64,000 nucleotides of DNA from Muribaculaceae bacterium. GTDB taxonomy: Bacteria; Bacteroidota; Bacteroidia; Bacteroidales; Muribaculaceae. The stretch spans positions 1 through 64,000 of the forward strand of contig JAGCCU010000016.1 of assembly GCA_017651515.1 (NCBI GenBank), given 5' to 3'. The position numbers were made by a program, and so were the translations under genes. The notes beneath the pieces are model-generated. The model was not told the DNA's origin. It did no database searches and saw only the letters and a program-made list of their open reading frames with translations. Positions 8,766 to 17,597 of this stretch are shown here, in pieces (position 1 is the first letter of the stretch; every line of letters begins with the position of its first letter).

Positions 8766-9152
8766 TCAGGTTAGGGCTGAGTAAACACGATAGAAAAGCC
8801 AAGCTAGTCCTGCTATGAGCAGATTGGCCAGCAACGTTGAGATGAACAGGTGATTCATCACCCATTCAACTATTTTATCCCATGTCGTAGGAGTGACCTC
8901 GGCCACTTCGATTATATTCATCATGGGACTGTCAAGTTCTTCGGGCGTAATGACCATAGCTGCCTTGACAGTTGAGTCTGCCATCTGGATTCTGAGCGAG
9001 TCAACCTCATCGGAAGTCTCGCCAAAGTCTTCAAACATCGACTCATCTTCATAGTCATAGTTGGACTGGGCAAGGACATTCGGAGCCGCCAGCATCATAC
9101 TGGCGACAACCGTCAATGTGCGCAATATTATCCTTAAGCGCCGCATAATCAT
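8766..9152 (-). CDS. Small exported single-pass membrane protein of the lemA operon
   Basis: A 128-residue protein of unrecognised family. An N-terminal signal ends near APNVLAQ. An acidic stretch (DYEDESMFEDFGETSDEVDS) follows, then a C-terminal transmembrane helix (about 100-122) with a short tail. Its start codon overlaps the lemA stop (ATGA), which implies translational coupling. It may bridge LemA and DUF2207 in one envelope complex; this is inferred from position only. Confidence 0.65.
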   Translation of the reverse strand: MIMRRLRIILRTLTVVASMMLAAPNVLAQSNYDYEDESMFEDFGETSDEVDSLRIQMADSTVKAAMVITPEELDSPMMNIIEVAEVTPTTWDKIVEWVMNHLFISTLLANLLIAGLAWLFYRVYSALT

Positions 9153-9727
9153 TTTTGGTCATCAAAGATATTGGGCATGTCATGCTTTTCTTCGGCATCG
9201 GTCTTGAAGTAGTCACGCTCCTTGAAGTTAAGCATGCTTGCCACGAATGACGACGGCCACTGGCGAACGGCACGATTATAGCGTGTAGCGGTGTCATTAT
9301 ACACCATACGACTCATGCGTACGTTCTCCTCGTATTGCTTCACGCTGTTCATCGTGTTCTGGAACAGGGCATCAGCCTTGAGGTTAGGATAAGACTCACT
9401 GATGGCCATGAGTCGGCTAAATATCTGCGAGATCTCGCCTTCCTGACGCATGGCGTCAGCTGCACTGTTGACACCACCTTGACGACGCTGCGCAATCACA
9501 TTGATAAGGGTCTCACTCTCATGCCTTGCATACTGCGATGCTGTCTTAGCAATTGCCAGCAATGCGTCCCAACGCGAGTTGAGTTGTACCTCAATCTGTC
9601 CGAGGGCATTCTTGCAGTTTTCGTCGAGTTGAACCAGCGAACGCTGAGTGGAAACGAAGTAGAAAAACACAATGACTGCCAGCAGGATGATTATAGCCAG
9701 CAATACGGTCAAAATAATTGTTGCCAT
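9149..9727 (-). CDS. lemA: LemA family protein
   Basis: A 192-residue protein with a single N-terminal transmembrane helix (about 5-26) and a long helical body. Family landmarks include VQLDENCKNALGQIEVQLN, SRWDALLAI, SEIYPNLKA-like (SESYPNLKADALFQ) and YNRAVRQWPSSFVA. LemA proteins are widespread membrane-anchored helical bundles of unclear function. It is the first gene of the lemA-membrane protein-DUF2207 operon, with a good promoter at 9783-9813. Confidence 0.9.
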   Translation of the reverse strand: MATIILTVLLAIIILLAVIVFFYFVSTQRSLVQLDENCKNALGQIEVQLNSRWDALLAIAKTASQYARHESETLINVIAQRRQGGVNSAADAMRQEGEISQIFSRLMAISESYPNLKADALFQNTMNSVKQYEENVRMSRMVYNDTATRYNRAVRQWPSSFVASMLNFKERDYFKTDAEEKHDMPNIFDDQK

Positions 9728-9782
9728 AATTGTAAATATTGAAATGATTAATGTTTATAAAGTTCGCAATGATACATTAGTG

Positions 9783-9813
9783 CAAATTTACAACATTTTC
9801 TTTACAATACAAA
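9783..9813 (-). promoter_or_regulatory. Promoter of the lemA operon
   Basis: Minus strand: TTTG (9810-9813), 19-nt spacer, TAAATTTG (9783-9790). About 50 nt of leader before lemA. Confidence 0.65.
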
Positions 9814-10247
9814 TTCTATGCCACAATAGTTTTATTATTATATGTTGATAATTGAAAGTTCTATAATAAATAGAAATCATCAACAACGAATATTTGTGAA
9901 AATATGAACTGAATCCTATATAGACGATGGGGCAACATAATCCAAAACACTTTTACAATAATAAGTTCTAATGAACTTTTTAGGCTTTTGTGTTAGAAGA
10001 CTCAACTCCGACTCGCCGGCTGGCTAGCTAAATGAGCCAAAAAACACATAGTGACTTTGTTCTTTCGTCACCACCTACACACTATAGGTGCCACATTTAT
10101 TAAGTTTTCAGCGAACAAACATTCTATAAGATTAATAAAACCCGACACGAGACACTCTAAAATTGTCAATAAATTTGCTTATTTCTTAAAAATAAAGCAT
10201 TTTCACAATCTACCTTCAGAAAACGAATAAGTCAGAAATAATAAAAA
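9814..10247. other. Long A/T-rich intergenic region
   Basis: No gene is visible between the lemA promoter and the C10 protease promoter. Small inverted repeats occur: TGGCT/AGCCA (10021-10025, 10035-10039), GTGAC/GTCAC (10051-10055, 10067-10071) and CACCTA/TAGGTG (10072-10077, 10085-10090). None has a terminator-type T-run on a useful strand. Confidence 0.4.
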
Positions 10248-10279
10248 TTTGTCTATTTCACTTTTATTTAATAAATTTG
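10248..10279 (+). promoter_or_regulatory. Promoter of the C10 protease gene
   Basis: TTTG (10248-10251), 20-nt spacer, TAAATTTG (10272-10279). This predicts a leader of roughly 115 nt that contains the 27-codon ORF at 10310-10393. Confidence 0.65.
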
Positions 10280-10309
10280 CATTATTCAATCTAGGTGCTT
10301 TTCCGAATA

Positions 10310-10393
10310 ATGAAAGTTGATAAATTACTTATAATAGCAGCAACTGAGGCTGGAAAACAAATGAGAACCGCAAATGTTTTTTTATCTATTTAA
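10310..10393 (+). CDS. Candidate leader ORF (27 aa) upstream of the C10 protease
   Basis: ATG 10310 to TAA 10391-10393 encodes 27 residues beginning MKVDKLLIIAATEAGKQ. It lies entirely in the predicted leader and stops 5 bp before the protease ATG, a geometry suited to translational coupling or leader control. It is not homologous to anything I recognise, and chance occurrence is possible. Confidence 0.25.
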   Translation: MKVDKLLIIAATEAGKQMRTANVFLSI

Positions 10394-10398
10394 ATAAT

Positions 10399-13300
10399 AT
10401 GTATATGAGATACCGTGTTTTTTTATTTTCACTGATTCTATCGCTACTGTGCATAGATGCCAGTGCTACAAGTATCAGCACCGAACAAGCGCTTAAATTG
10501 GCTCAACAATTTGTTAACCATAATAGAGCTTTTTTGTCCTCTGGCCAAATCGGGATTTTGCAGTTGGCCCATTCTGCCACATCTGCTAAAGGCGTGGCCG
10601 ATTATTATGTATTCAATATCGGTAAAGACAATGGATTTGTGATTGTGGGCGGTGATGACCAAGTGATTCCTATATGGGGATATAGCCAAAATGGTTCTTT
10701 CGATTTAAAGAAACTACCAGAGAACATGCGTTGGTGGCTTCAAGAATATCAACGGCAACTGGAATGGATCAGCAACCATCCTGACACAAAAAAACGTGAG
10801 GCTATCAAATTATCCACAAACGTTGATCCTTTGTTAACCACTAAATGGGACCAAAACAAACCGTATAATAATAACTGCCCCACTATTCCGGCCTCATATG
10901 CAAACGATGAAGATTGGTACAATTGGTATGGAGGCCATGTCCCTACAGGATGTGTAGCTACTGCTACAGCACAAATAATGAAATACTACAATTGGCCACT
11001 GAAAGGAACAGGAAGGCACAGTTATACTACCAATGTAGACCAATCATATGATATTACACTATCTGCCGATTTCGGAAGCTCAAATTATGAGTGGGGTCTC
11101 ATGATGGACGAATATTATTACCCTTATTGGGAAGGTGATGATGTGTACTGCAATAATGAAGGAGAAGATCAATACAAAGCTACAAGAGCGCAACAGGACG
11201 CTGTGGCTAAGTTAATGAGCGATGTGGGCATTGCCATAGAAATGCAATACGGCACCTATAGTTCCTTTGCCAGTTGCTGGGATGCAGTCAATGCACTCCA
11301 GAATCATTTCTATTTTAGTGACTCCTGGAAAGACTATTCTCGTGATTTCTACAGTGGTGATTGGGATTCAATGCTTCGCAAGGAACTAGACGATAGACAC
11401 CCCATACTATATTCGGGTTCATCAGCAAAATGGGGGCATGCTTTTATTTTCGATGGATATCGTGAAGATGGCTATTTCCACATAAATTGGGGTTGGGGAG
11501 GATCCTGCGATGGCTATTTCGTGACAAGCTTACTGAATGCTGATGAAGATGAGGGTAATCACTACAACAATGACCAATATGCCATCATCGGTATCCAACC
11601 CGACTATAACGGCGGATCACAGACGAACTTGCCGGGCGATGTGAATGGCGACAAGATCATTGATATCGAAGACGTTAATGCAACAATTAACCACATTCTC
11701 AAATTGTCAATGCTTACTGGTAGTGAGTTTGAAAGAGCTGATTGTAACCGCGACAATATCGTCGATGTAGTTGATGTTAATATCATCATTAATCGAATAC
11801 TAAAAATAGGTATTCAACATACTGAACCAATTTCATTGGTAGTTGAGCAACGCAACGGTTCAAATGCTCTGTTCCCATTGGCAAACTATCCATCGCTGAC
11901 TTTTGATGGAGATGAACTGATTGTAAAGTCAAATAATAATACTCATTATTTCAATCGAAGCCAACTTCTTAAGATATTCTACATGCCGACAGCATCAGCA
12001 AAAAAACTTCAAGGCAAGTCTAGCGATGTCATGGCCGACAATCCTAACCAAAACGCAATCTATATTTATCGTAACGACAACGACTTCAATGCACATCTCA
12101 ACCTTGACTTAAAGCGCATTCAGTTTAGTTCAATTGGAACTAATGGTACTTGGTACGACAATGCCGTTGTGCAGGAAGTATGGACTACCGATACAGTGTT
12201 CCGAACTCCTATCGCAGCCATAGACTCAATCACTTTCCAAGCTCCAACTCCCATCATGAAACAAGGCCTGTTTGTCATTACCGAAGAACATATTCCTTAT
12301 TTAACAACAGCCACAGACAGCACACTCACATTCAAAGCTTCTACACCTGCCAACATGTACCCTGTCAAAGGTCAAGTCGTTTACAGCGAACTGACAAACG
12401 ATTTGTTTGTAATGGGGTTTGCTGGGCGCGTCACTACTGTCAGCCAGCAAGGCAATGTTGTCACCTATAAATGTGAGCCTGTAGCGCCAAGTGATGTCTA
12501 TGACCGTTTGGTAACTGTAGGAAAAATTGAAGCCTCTGGGAATGATGATAGCTCTACACCTCGGCGTATTGCCGATGACGGGGTGGTAACTTCGCCAAAG
12601 ATTACTATCGATGTGGGATATGAAGACTATATTCACGTGAAAGGATCGGCTTCAATGACTATTGACTACGCCTTTAACTTTGGATTTGGCAGTAAAGACT
12701 ATGCAAACGTCACAATTACCAACAATCTTGAACTGTCGTTGTCAACTGCATTTAAGACCAGTCTTGGGAGTAATGATCATGAAATGCTGTTGCCGATTCC
12801 TGCGGCGTATGTAGGCAACAAATTTGTGGGAGCATCAGTCAATGTCGGATTGTTCTTCAATCTGTCTGGCTCGGTGGAACTTGGGTTGACGATTCCATAT
12901 AAAATCAAGCATATAGAAGAATACAAATGGTCGTCCGACGATTTTTTCCATATCAGCTACAACAAGCGCTCCGATGGCGGTTGGGGAAGCTTTGGTGATG
13001 CAATTGATGACGCAGAATGTGTTTTCAAAATAAAAGGTGGTGCAAAGTTCGGACCAATGGTAAAGGCTTCAGTGATGATTTGGAAACCTTCTTTCTTGAG
13101 CATCAACACAGCACTCAAGGGTGGTCCTCAAGTCGATGCTTCTTTCGAGTTTGACTTAAACGACCCTGACAGCTACAATGCATACAACTTGCTGGCCGAA
13201 GATACTAAACTCAGCACTGGCATGTATCTGGGACTCGATGTGACCGCGCAGACGTGGAAGAAAGTGCACAAACTTGCGACAATCGGAACCACGCTTTTCA

Positions 13301-14763
13301 AGCGCGACAGTTATCTATTCCCGAGATTTACTCAGCCGGTATTTCCAGCAATGATCAATGAAAACCCCGTCACATGGGAAGATGGCATTAATCCGCTTGC
13401 TGTTTATACCATTCCTTCCAACAACCTTTGGTTGCCAGGCAAAGTAGGTCTTGGATTATTTGATCAATCTGGGAATTGCCTTGGAAAGAGATATTTTGGC
13501 AGTTGGTATTTCGGAGGTACTGAACGCGATTGGAAAAAGACGTGGCTACAGTATGATATAACTGACGATACTAATCCTGGACAAACCTACGAAATCAGGC
13601 CATTGTATAAGCTTCTGAATCTTATAGAAGTGAAGGGTTCTCCTAAAAGCCAACTAACAGTGCCTAATCACCTTTCTCTGAATAATTCTGAGGTTGAAAT
13701 CTCAAAGGGCAATGAAACTGGCATACTCATAAACGGAGGTTGGGGGGCCTTTTCTTTGACCAATACCAAACCTAAGATTGTATCGGCTAGTATTTATGAC
13801 TCTGGAGATAATCACTATGTGCGAATCAAGGGTCTTAAAACCGGTACAGCAAAACTGACCATTACCGACTCTCGTTCTCAAGAAACTGTCTCACTGACAG
13901 TAAAAGTAATTGAAGAACAAGTATTGGTACTTGAAAGTGATGCCGTTAGTGTTGGAGCTGGAGAGACAACCACCGTTAGCGTGTTGAACGGCAGTGGTAG
14001 CTATACTGTAAATAGTGAGAATCCTCAAGTTGCTACAGCTCAAATCGCTACCCAAGGTAATGGTCAGACTGGAAATTTAATAATGCATAATGTAGTCATT
14101 ACCGGCGTGGCTCCAGGACAGACCACAATCACTGTTACTGATAATAATTCCAGCAAAACAGCCAACATAACGGTGACTGTAGTTAACCCAGACCAAGGGC
14201 TTTCATTATCAACGTATGATGTAAAAATAATTGAAGGTAAAAGACGGACCATAAGTATTAATGAAGGCAGCGGCAACTACCAGGTAATTAGCAATAGTAA
14301 CCCTTCGGTTGCAACAGCTACATTCAGTTTTTACTCTTCAGACCGACAGTGGGTGATAATTAACGCTCTTTCACAAGGAACTACCGTAATAAGGGTGAAA
14401 GACATTACAACAGGTTTACAGGCCTCCATAAACGTTGAAGTTATAAGTCCTTACGGTGATATTATGTGTGGCTCACCTAATCCCGAAGACGGTGCTATAA
14501 TATATAATAATTGGGTTAATGTAAGTTGCGATGCGCCATATGAAAATGGAGCAGTTTATCAAGTCTGTTTAAGTGAGCAACCTGACATGAGTGAAATTCA
14601 AAAGACTGTCAATATAAGCAATCATGTGTATGCTGTGAGTTTTAACAATCTAAAGCCATCAACAACCTATTACTGGAGGGTTTATAAGTGGGATTGGGAA
14701 CTGGAAGAATTCTTGATTATCTCACCAATCTGGTCGTTCACTACAAGCAATTGGGACCAGTAG
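10399..14763 (+). CDS. Secreted C10 (streptopain-like) cysteine protease with internal dockerin pair
   Basis: A 1454-residue exported protein. After the signal (about 1-24) come a SpeB-type propeptide region (about 25-130) and a C10 peptidase domain (about 140-400). The nucleophile Cys185 is in PTGCVATATAQIM, the catalytic His347 in KWGHAFIFDGY, and an HINWGWGG motif follows. Next is a dockerin-like EF-hand pair at about 411-475 (GDVNGDKIIDIEDVN; CNRDNIVDVVDVN). The remaining 950 residues are beta-rich: an uncharacterised region, two to three Ig-like (BIG2-type) repeats about 1090-1350, and a terminal fibronectin-III-like domain ending YWRV...WSFTTSN. A central rather than terminal dockerin is unusual. 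Likely an extracellular or surface protease acting on host or dietary protein. A second in-frame ATG at 10405 is an alternative start. Confidence 0.87.
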   Translation: MYMRYRVFLFSLILSLLCIDASATSISTEQALKLAQQFVNHNRAFLSSGQIGILQLAHSATSAKGVADYYVFNIGKDNGFVIVGGDDQVIPIWGYSQNGSFDLKKLPENMRWWLQEYQRQLEWISNHPDTKKREAIKLSTNVDPLLTTKWDQNKPYNNNCPTIPASYANDEDWYNWYGGHVPTGCVATATAQIMKYYNWPLKGTGRHSYTTNVDQSYDITLSADFGSSNYEWGLMMDEYYYPYWEGDDVYCNNEGEDQYKATRAQQDAVAKLMSDVGIAIEMQYGTYSSFASCWDAVNALQNHFYFSDSWKDYSRDFYSGDWDSMLRKELDDRHPILYSGSSAKWGHAFIFDGYREDGYFHINWGWGGSCDGYFVTSLLNADEDEGNHYNNDQYAIIGIQPDYNGGSQTNLPGDVNGDKIIDIEDVNATINHILKLSMLTGSEFERADCNRDNIVDVVDVNIIINRILKIGIQHTEPISLVVEQRNGSNALFPLANYPSLTFDGDELIVKSNNNTHYFNRSQLLKIFYMPTASAKKLQGKSSDVMADNPNQNAIYIYRNDNDFNAHLNLDLKRIQFSSIGTNGTWYDNAVVQEVWTTDTVFRTPIAAIDSITFQAPTPIMKQGLFVITEEHIPYLTTATDSTLTFKASTPANMYPVKGQVVYSELTNDLFVMGFAGRVTTVSQQGNVVTYKCEPVAPSDVYDRLVTVGKIEASGNDDSSTPRRIADDGVVTSPKITIDVGYEDYIHVKGSASMTIDYAFNFGFGSKDYANVTITNNLELSLSTAFKTSLGSNDHEMLLPIPAAYVGNKFVGASVNVGLFFNLSGSVELGLTIPYKIKHIEEYKWSSDDFFHISYNKRSDGGWGSFGDAIDDAECVFKIKGGAKFGPMVKASVMIWKPSFLSINTALKGGPQVDASFEFDLNDPDSYNAYNLLAEDTKLSTGMYLGLDVTAQTWKKVHKLATIGTTLFKRDSYLFPRFTQPVFPAMINENPVTWEDGINPLAVYTIPSNNLWLPGKVGLGLFDQSGNCLGKRYFGSWYFGGTERDWKKTWLQYDITDDTNPGQTYEIRPLYKLLNLIEVKGSPKSQLTVPNHLSLNNSEVEISKGNETGILINGGWGAFSLTNTKPKIVSASIYDSGDNHYVRIKGLKTGTAKLTITDSRSQETVSLTVKVIEEQVLVLESDAVSVGAGETTTVSVLNGSGSYTVNSENPQVATAQIATQGNGQTGNLIMHNVVITGVAPGQTTITVTDNNSSKTANITVTVVNPDQGLSLSTYDVKIIEGKRRTISINEGSGNYQVISNSNPSVATATFSFYSSDRQWVIINALSQGTTVIRVKDITTGLQASINVEVISPYGDIMCGSPNPEDGAIIYNNWVNVSCDAPYENGAVYQVCLSEQPDMSEIQKTVNISNHVYAVSFNNLKPSTTYYWRVYKWDWELEEFLIISPIWSFTTSNWDQ

Positions 14764-14828
14764 AGCCTAACAAGTCTGCAACCGCAATAAATAATCATTA
14801 CTAATTTATCACGGTTTGAATACACCTG

Positions 14829-14863
14829 AACGGTCTCAGAATACAACCCTGGGACCGTTTTCA
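14829..14863 (+). terminator. Terminator of the C10 protease gene
   Basis: AACGGTCTCAG (14829-14839) pairs with CTGGGACCGTT (14849-14859), one G-U, 9-nt loop, then TTTTC. Confidence 0.7.
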
Positions 14864-15117
14864 TTTATTATAAATAATTGGGGAACAATAGGAGGCTGAT
14901 TGATCTTACTTAGCAAAATGGCGTATTGCTATAAACAAAGAGAATCACCGTAGACGAATACTTCTTTCATTCTATGCTTAAACATATTCTCTAAACACAA
15001 TCAAAACTAATTTAACATTTTAAGTTAATAGAGTGAGGATTTTAGCGATTTATGAAGTACAAGTGTTTAGTAATTGACTGATTAATAGCATTATCGTGGG
15101 TTTCGTGATGTTAAAGT
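14864..15117. other. Intergenic region without recognised features
   Basis: A/T-rich sequence between the C10 terminator and the next promoter. I see no gene, RNA or repeat. Confidence 0.4.
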
Positions 15118-15149
15118 TTTGGTGGAGTGAGATTTTTTGTCTAATTTTG
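15118..15149 (+). promoter_or_regulatory. Promoter of the thioredoxin-like gene
   Basis: TTTG (15118-15121), 20-nt spacer, TAATTTTG (15142-15149). The first ATG after it (15158) opens the 39-codon ORF. Confidence 0.65.
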
Positions 15150-15157
15150 CAGCCCAA

Positions 15158-15277
15158 ATGAAAAGCTGGCACGCAGCTACAATGCCAGCATGCCGAAAAT
15201 CGGCAAAGGGTTTGTCCTCACGATGGATTTCGCAGGCAGCCCTAATTGATGAATTTAAATGGCTATTGAATGAATAA
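15158..15277 (+). CDS. Candidate small ORF (39 aa) in the leader, overlapping the next gene
   Basis: ATG 15158-15160 is only 8 nt after the -7 box, and TAA 15275-15277 overlaps the start of the thioredoxin-like gene (ATG 15270) in another frame. It encodes MKSWHAATMPACRKSAKG, then a helical WISQAALIDEFKWLLNE end. Two tandem hairpins lie inside it: GCTGGCA/TGCCAGC (15165-15171, 15183-15189) and TGCCGA-AAA-TCGGCA (15191-15205). It is either a regulatory leader peptide or a small protein; no family is recognised. Confidence 0.35.
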   Translation: MKSWHAATMPACRKSAKGLSSRWISQAALIDEFKWLLNE

Positions 15278-15743
15278 GACACTTATCACTTTTGTGGCCG
15301 CTGGCCTGATGCTACTTACTTCGGCCCGTTACACTACTCCAAGTGACGGTCGTGTGGGATTTCAGGCACCCAGCCTGGCGCTGAGCAATGCAGATACTAC
15401 CGTGCAGTTGCAAGACTTGCGCGGACAGTATGTGGTGGTCACATTCTGGTCATCGGCACAGCCAACATCGCGCATAAATAACGCCAAGTTGAGCGAAGCC
15501 GCGACTAACAATGAAATTGTCTACCTCGCAGTAAACATGGACCGCAGCCGAGGCTTGTTTGAGCAACTCATCACTGTGGACCAACTGGATGGCAAAGCAC
15601 AATTTCACATCGACATTGACGCACAGGAGCAGATAATGCAATCATGGCGTCAGAATTCGGGGGATTTCAGTTCATTCCTGATTGATCCGCAAGGCAAAAT
15701 CGTCAAGAAAAACCCTACGGTTGACGATATCGCCCAACTTTGA
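15270..15743 (+). CDS. Thioredoxin-fold (TlpA/AhpC-like) protein lacking the CxxC motif
   Basis: A 157-residue exported protein with signal peptide (about 1-20). A TlpA-type fold is readable: VGFQAPSLALSNADTTVQLQDLRGQYVVVTFWSS..., an AVNMDRS strand, and FLIDPQGKIVKKNP before the C-terminus. At the position of the WCxxC active site it has FWSSAQPTS, and no cysteine occurs in the mature protein, so it cannot be a disulfide oxidoreductase. A binding or scaffolding role is possible. Transcribed alone, with a long structured leader and a strong terminator. Confidence 0.75.
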   Translation: MNKTLITFVAAGLMLLTSARYTTPSDGRVGFQAPSLALSNADTTVQLQDLRGQYVVVTFWSSAQPTSRINNAKLSEAATNNEIVYLAVNMDRSRGLFEQLITVDQLDGKAQFHIDIDAQEQIMQSWRQNSGDFSSFLIDPQGKIVKKNPTVDDIAQL

Positions 15744-15789
15744 ATTCTCACCCGTTTTACTAGCGGGATTTAGAAACGATTTACAACAC

Positions 15790-15820
15790 AAAGACGGCTC
15801 ACCTAGGTGGGCCGTCTTTT
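15790..15820 (+). terminator. Terminator of the thioredoxin-like gene
   Basis: AAAGACGGC (15790-15798) pairs with GCCGTCTTT (15811-15819), enclosing the palindrome CACCTAGGTG, then TTTT. Downstream lies a short degenerate CAGTTTTCAGT-type direct repeat (15821-15855). Confidence 0.85.
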
Positions 15821-16034
15821 CAGTATTCAGTTGTCAGTAATCAGTTTTCAGTGACTCGGGAATTAGAGGCCTCAGAAAAACTTCGAAAAGGAGCATGACA
15901 AATCTGGCGGCTTGGCTCCCGATTGAATCCCTGATGAATGGTCTATTAATAAAAACTCACCGTAGTGTTTCACAACACCACGGTGAACCATCTTTTTATT
16001 ATGAAAAACTAATACTACCTATTATTACATTATG

Positions 16035-17015
16035 CTATTTTACGCGTATTACCTTTCCGCTCTGCACCTTATCGCCCTTGATGCCGTTCATCTTCCTGAG
16101 CTTTGACACTGGTACGCCGGTACGAGCAGCTATCTTGCCCAAGCTGTCGCCTTTGCGAACCTTGTAGGTTGAACGGGCAGAACTCTTGCCACTATGGCGA
16201 CTGCTACGTGACGAAACCTTCGAACCACTGCTCCTGCTTGACGAACGAACTGAAGCATATCGTGTGCTGGGCGAATAGCTACGTGACTTGGTGTAGCTGT
16301 TCTTGTTGAAAGTATAAGTGTCGGTGTGAGTAACACGGTTCTCGAAATCGAAGATTGCCTCTGGATTGATAGCATAACCCATGAAGCGAGTCTCAAAGTG
16401 CAGGTGAGGACCTGTGCTACGACCGGTAGAGCCGCTGAGAGCGATGGGCTGTCCAGCCTTCACGGTCTGGTTGGGCGAAACGAGGAAGCGTGAGAGGTGA
16501 CCATAAACTGTCTCCAGTCCGTTCTCATGACGCACGATTACGTAGAAACCGAAACCGCCACGTTCAAACTTGGTGAGACGCACGCGGCCGCTGAAGGCTG
16601 CACGTACGGTATCACCCATCGGGCAACCAATGTCAACACCCTTATGGTTACGGCCAAATGCAGGACGATAACCATAGTGCGATGTAACGCGAGTACTGCG
16701 TACTGGCATCACATAGCCCTTGAGGTTGATAACCTTGGTCATAGGAACATCACTGTCCTTGAATGGGTTCACAAGTCCACTCTCCCAACCTTCGGTGTAG
16801 ATGTCGGGTTCCGGCTCAACCTCTTCATAGAGGTCGGCGGCATATCTTTGTGTTTCTTCGAGTTTTATCTGATCTTGGATGCGATGCTGACGAGCCAAGA
16901 GGTTCTTGTGCATCTGCGAGGCGTTTTTCGCCGATTGTAAATTCTGTGCTTGTGCGGCTGTGCAGGCAACTATTGCTACAACAGCCAAAATAAATATCTT
17001 TCTAAAATTCATCAT
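16035..17015 (-). CDS. M23 family peptidoglycan endopeptidase with C-terminal LysM
   Basis: A 326-residue secreted protein. It has a signal (about 1-23) and a helical N-terminal segment. The M23 zinc endopeptidase domain (about 105-215) has the metal ligands in NHKGVDIG (His124, Asp128) and HLHFE (His204, His206), plus the YGH active-site His173. A Ser/Arg-rich linker (about 235-282) and one LysM (about 283-326, YKVRKGDSLGKIAARTGVP) follow. It cuts peptide cross-links of peptidoglycan in the periplasm. It lies 8 bp behind the repeat-protein gene on the same strand, so the two are co-transcribed. Confidence 0.92.
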   Translation of the reverse strand: MMNFRKIFILAVVAIVACTAAQAQNLQSAKNASQMHKNLLARQHRIQDQIKLEETQRYAADLYEEVEPEPDIYTEGWESGLVNPFKDSDVPMTKVINLKGYVMPVRSTRVTSHYGYRPAFGRNHKGVDIGCPMGDTVRAAFSGRVRLTKFERGGFGFYVIVRHENGLETVYGHLSRFLVSPNQTVKAGQPIALSGSTGRSTGPHLHFETRFMGYAINPEAIFDFENRVTHTDTYTFNKNSYTKSRSYSPSTRYASVRSSSRSSGSKVSSRSSRHSGKSSARSTYKVRKGDSLGKIAARTGVPVSKLRKMNGIKGDKVQSGKVIRVK

Positions 17016-17023
17016 CTAATTAA

Positions 17024-17455
17024 TTATTTGAACAGGTCGTAGAAGAATATCACGGCGGCATAACGACGATCTACGCCCTGAGCCTTACCAATGTAAGAGT
17101 TATTGCCGTTGCGCACGGTGCCGTCACTCTCAATCTTGCCAATGTAAGAGTTGTTGCTGTTGCGCACTGTACCATCGTCATACACCTTTCCAATGTATGA
17201 ATTATTGCTGTTACGGATGGTACCGTCTCTTTCTATCTTACCTATGTATGAGTTATTGCGATTGCGAATTGTGCCATCGCGTTCAATCTTGCCAACATAT
17301 GAGTTGCTACCATTACGAATGGTGCCATCGTTCTCCACCTTGCCAATGTAAGAGTTGGTGCTGCTACGCAGATCTTGCGCCAACGTCACTGATGAGGTAC
17401 AAATCAAGGCTGCTTCAGCCAAAATGATTGCCAATATTTTTCTTGCCTTTTTCAT
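17024..17455 (-). CDS. Exported 17-residue-repeat protein (beta-flower type)
   Basis: A 143-residue protein with a signal peptide (about 1-27), then near-perfect 17-residue repeats of the form NNSYIGKIExDGTIRN (five full units plus a sixth SYIGK), matching 51-bp DNA repeats, and a short hydrophobic end (YAAVIFFYDLF). Such repeats are expected to close into a small beta-propeller-like fold. The molecular function is unknown. It is the first gene of an operon with the M23-LysM hydrolase, which hints at a cell-wall role. Confidence 0.75.
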   Translation of the reverse strand: MKKARKILAIILAEAALICTSSVTLAQDLRSSTNSYIGKVENDGTIRNGSNSYVGKIERDGTIRNRNNSYIGKIERDGTIRNSNNSYIGKVYDDGTVRNSNNSYIGKIESDGTVRNGNNSYIGKAQGVDRRYAAVIFFYDLFK

Positions 17456-17597
17456 AATCTAATAAAAACTTTTCTGCATAAAAACGTACAAAATTACCAC
17501 TTTATTTTATAGCGGCCTAAAAATTGCAGTTAAAAATTGTCACATTTGGTTTACCCATGCAAAGAGGGCTACGGTTTTGTATGGTACTTACGTTATT

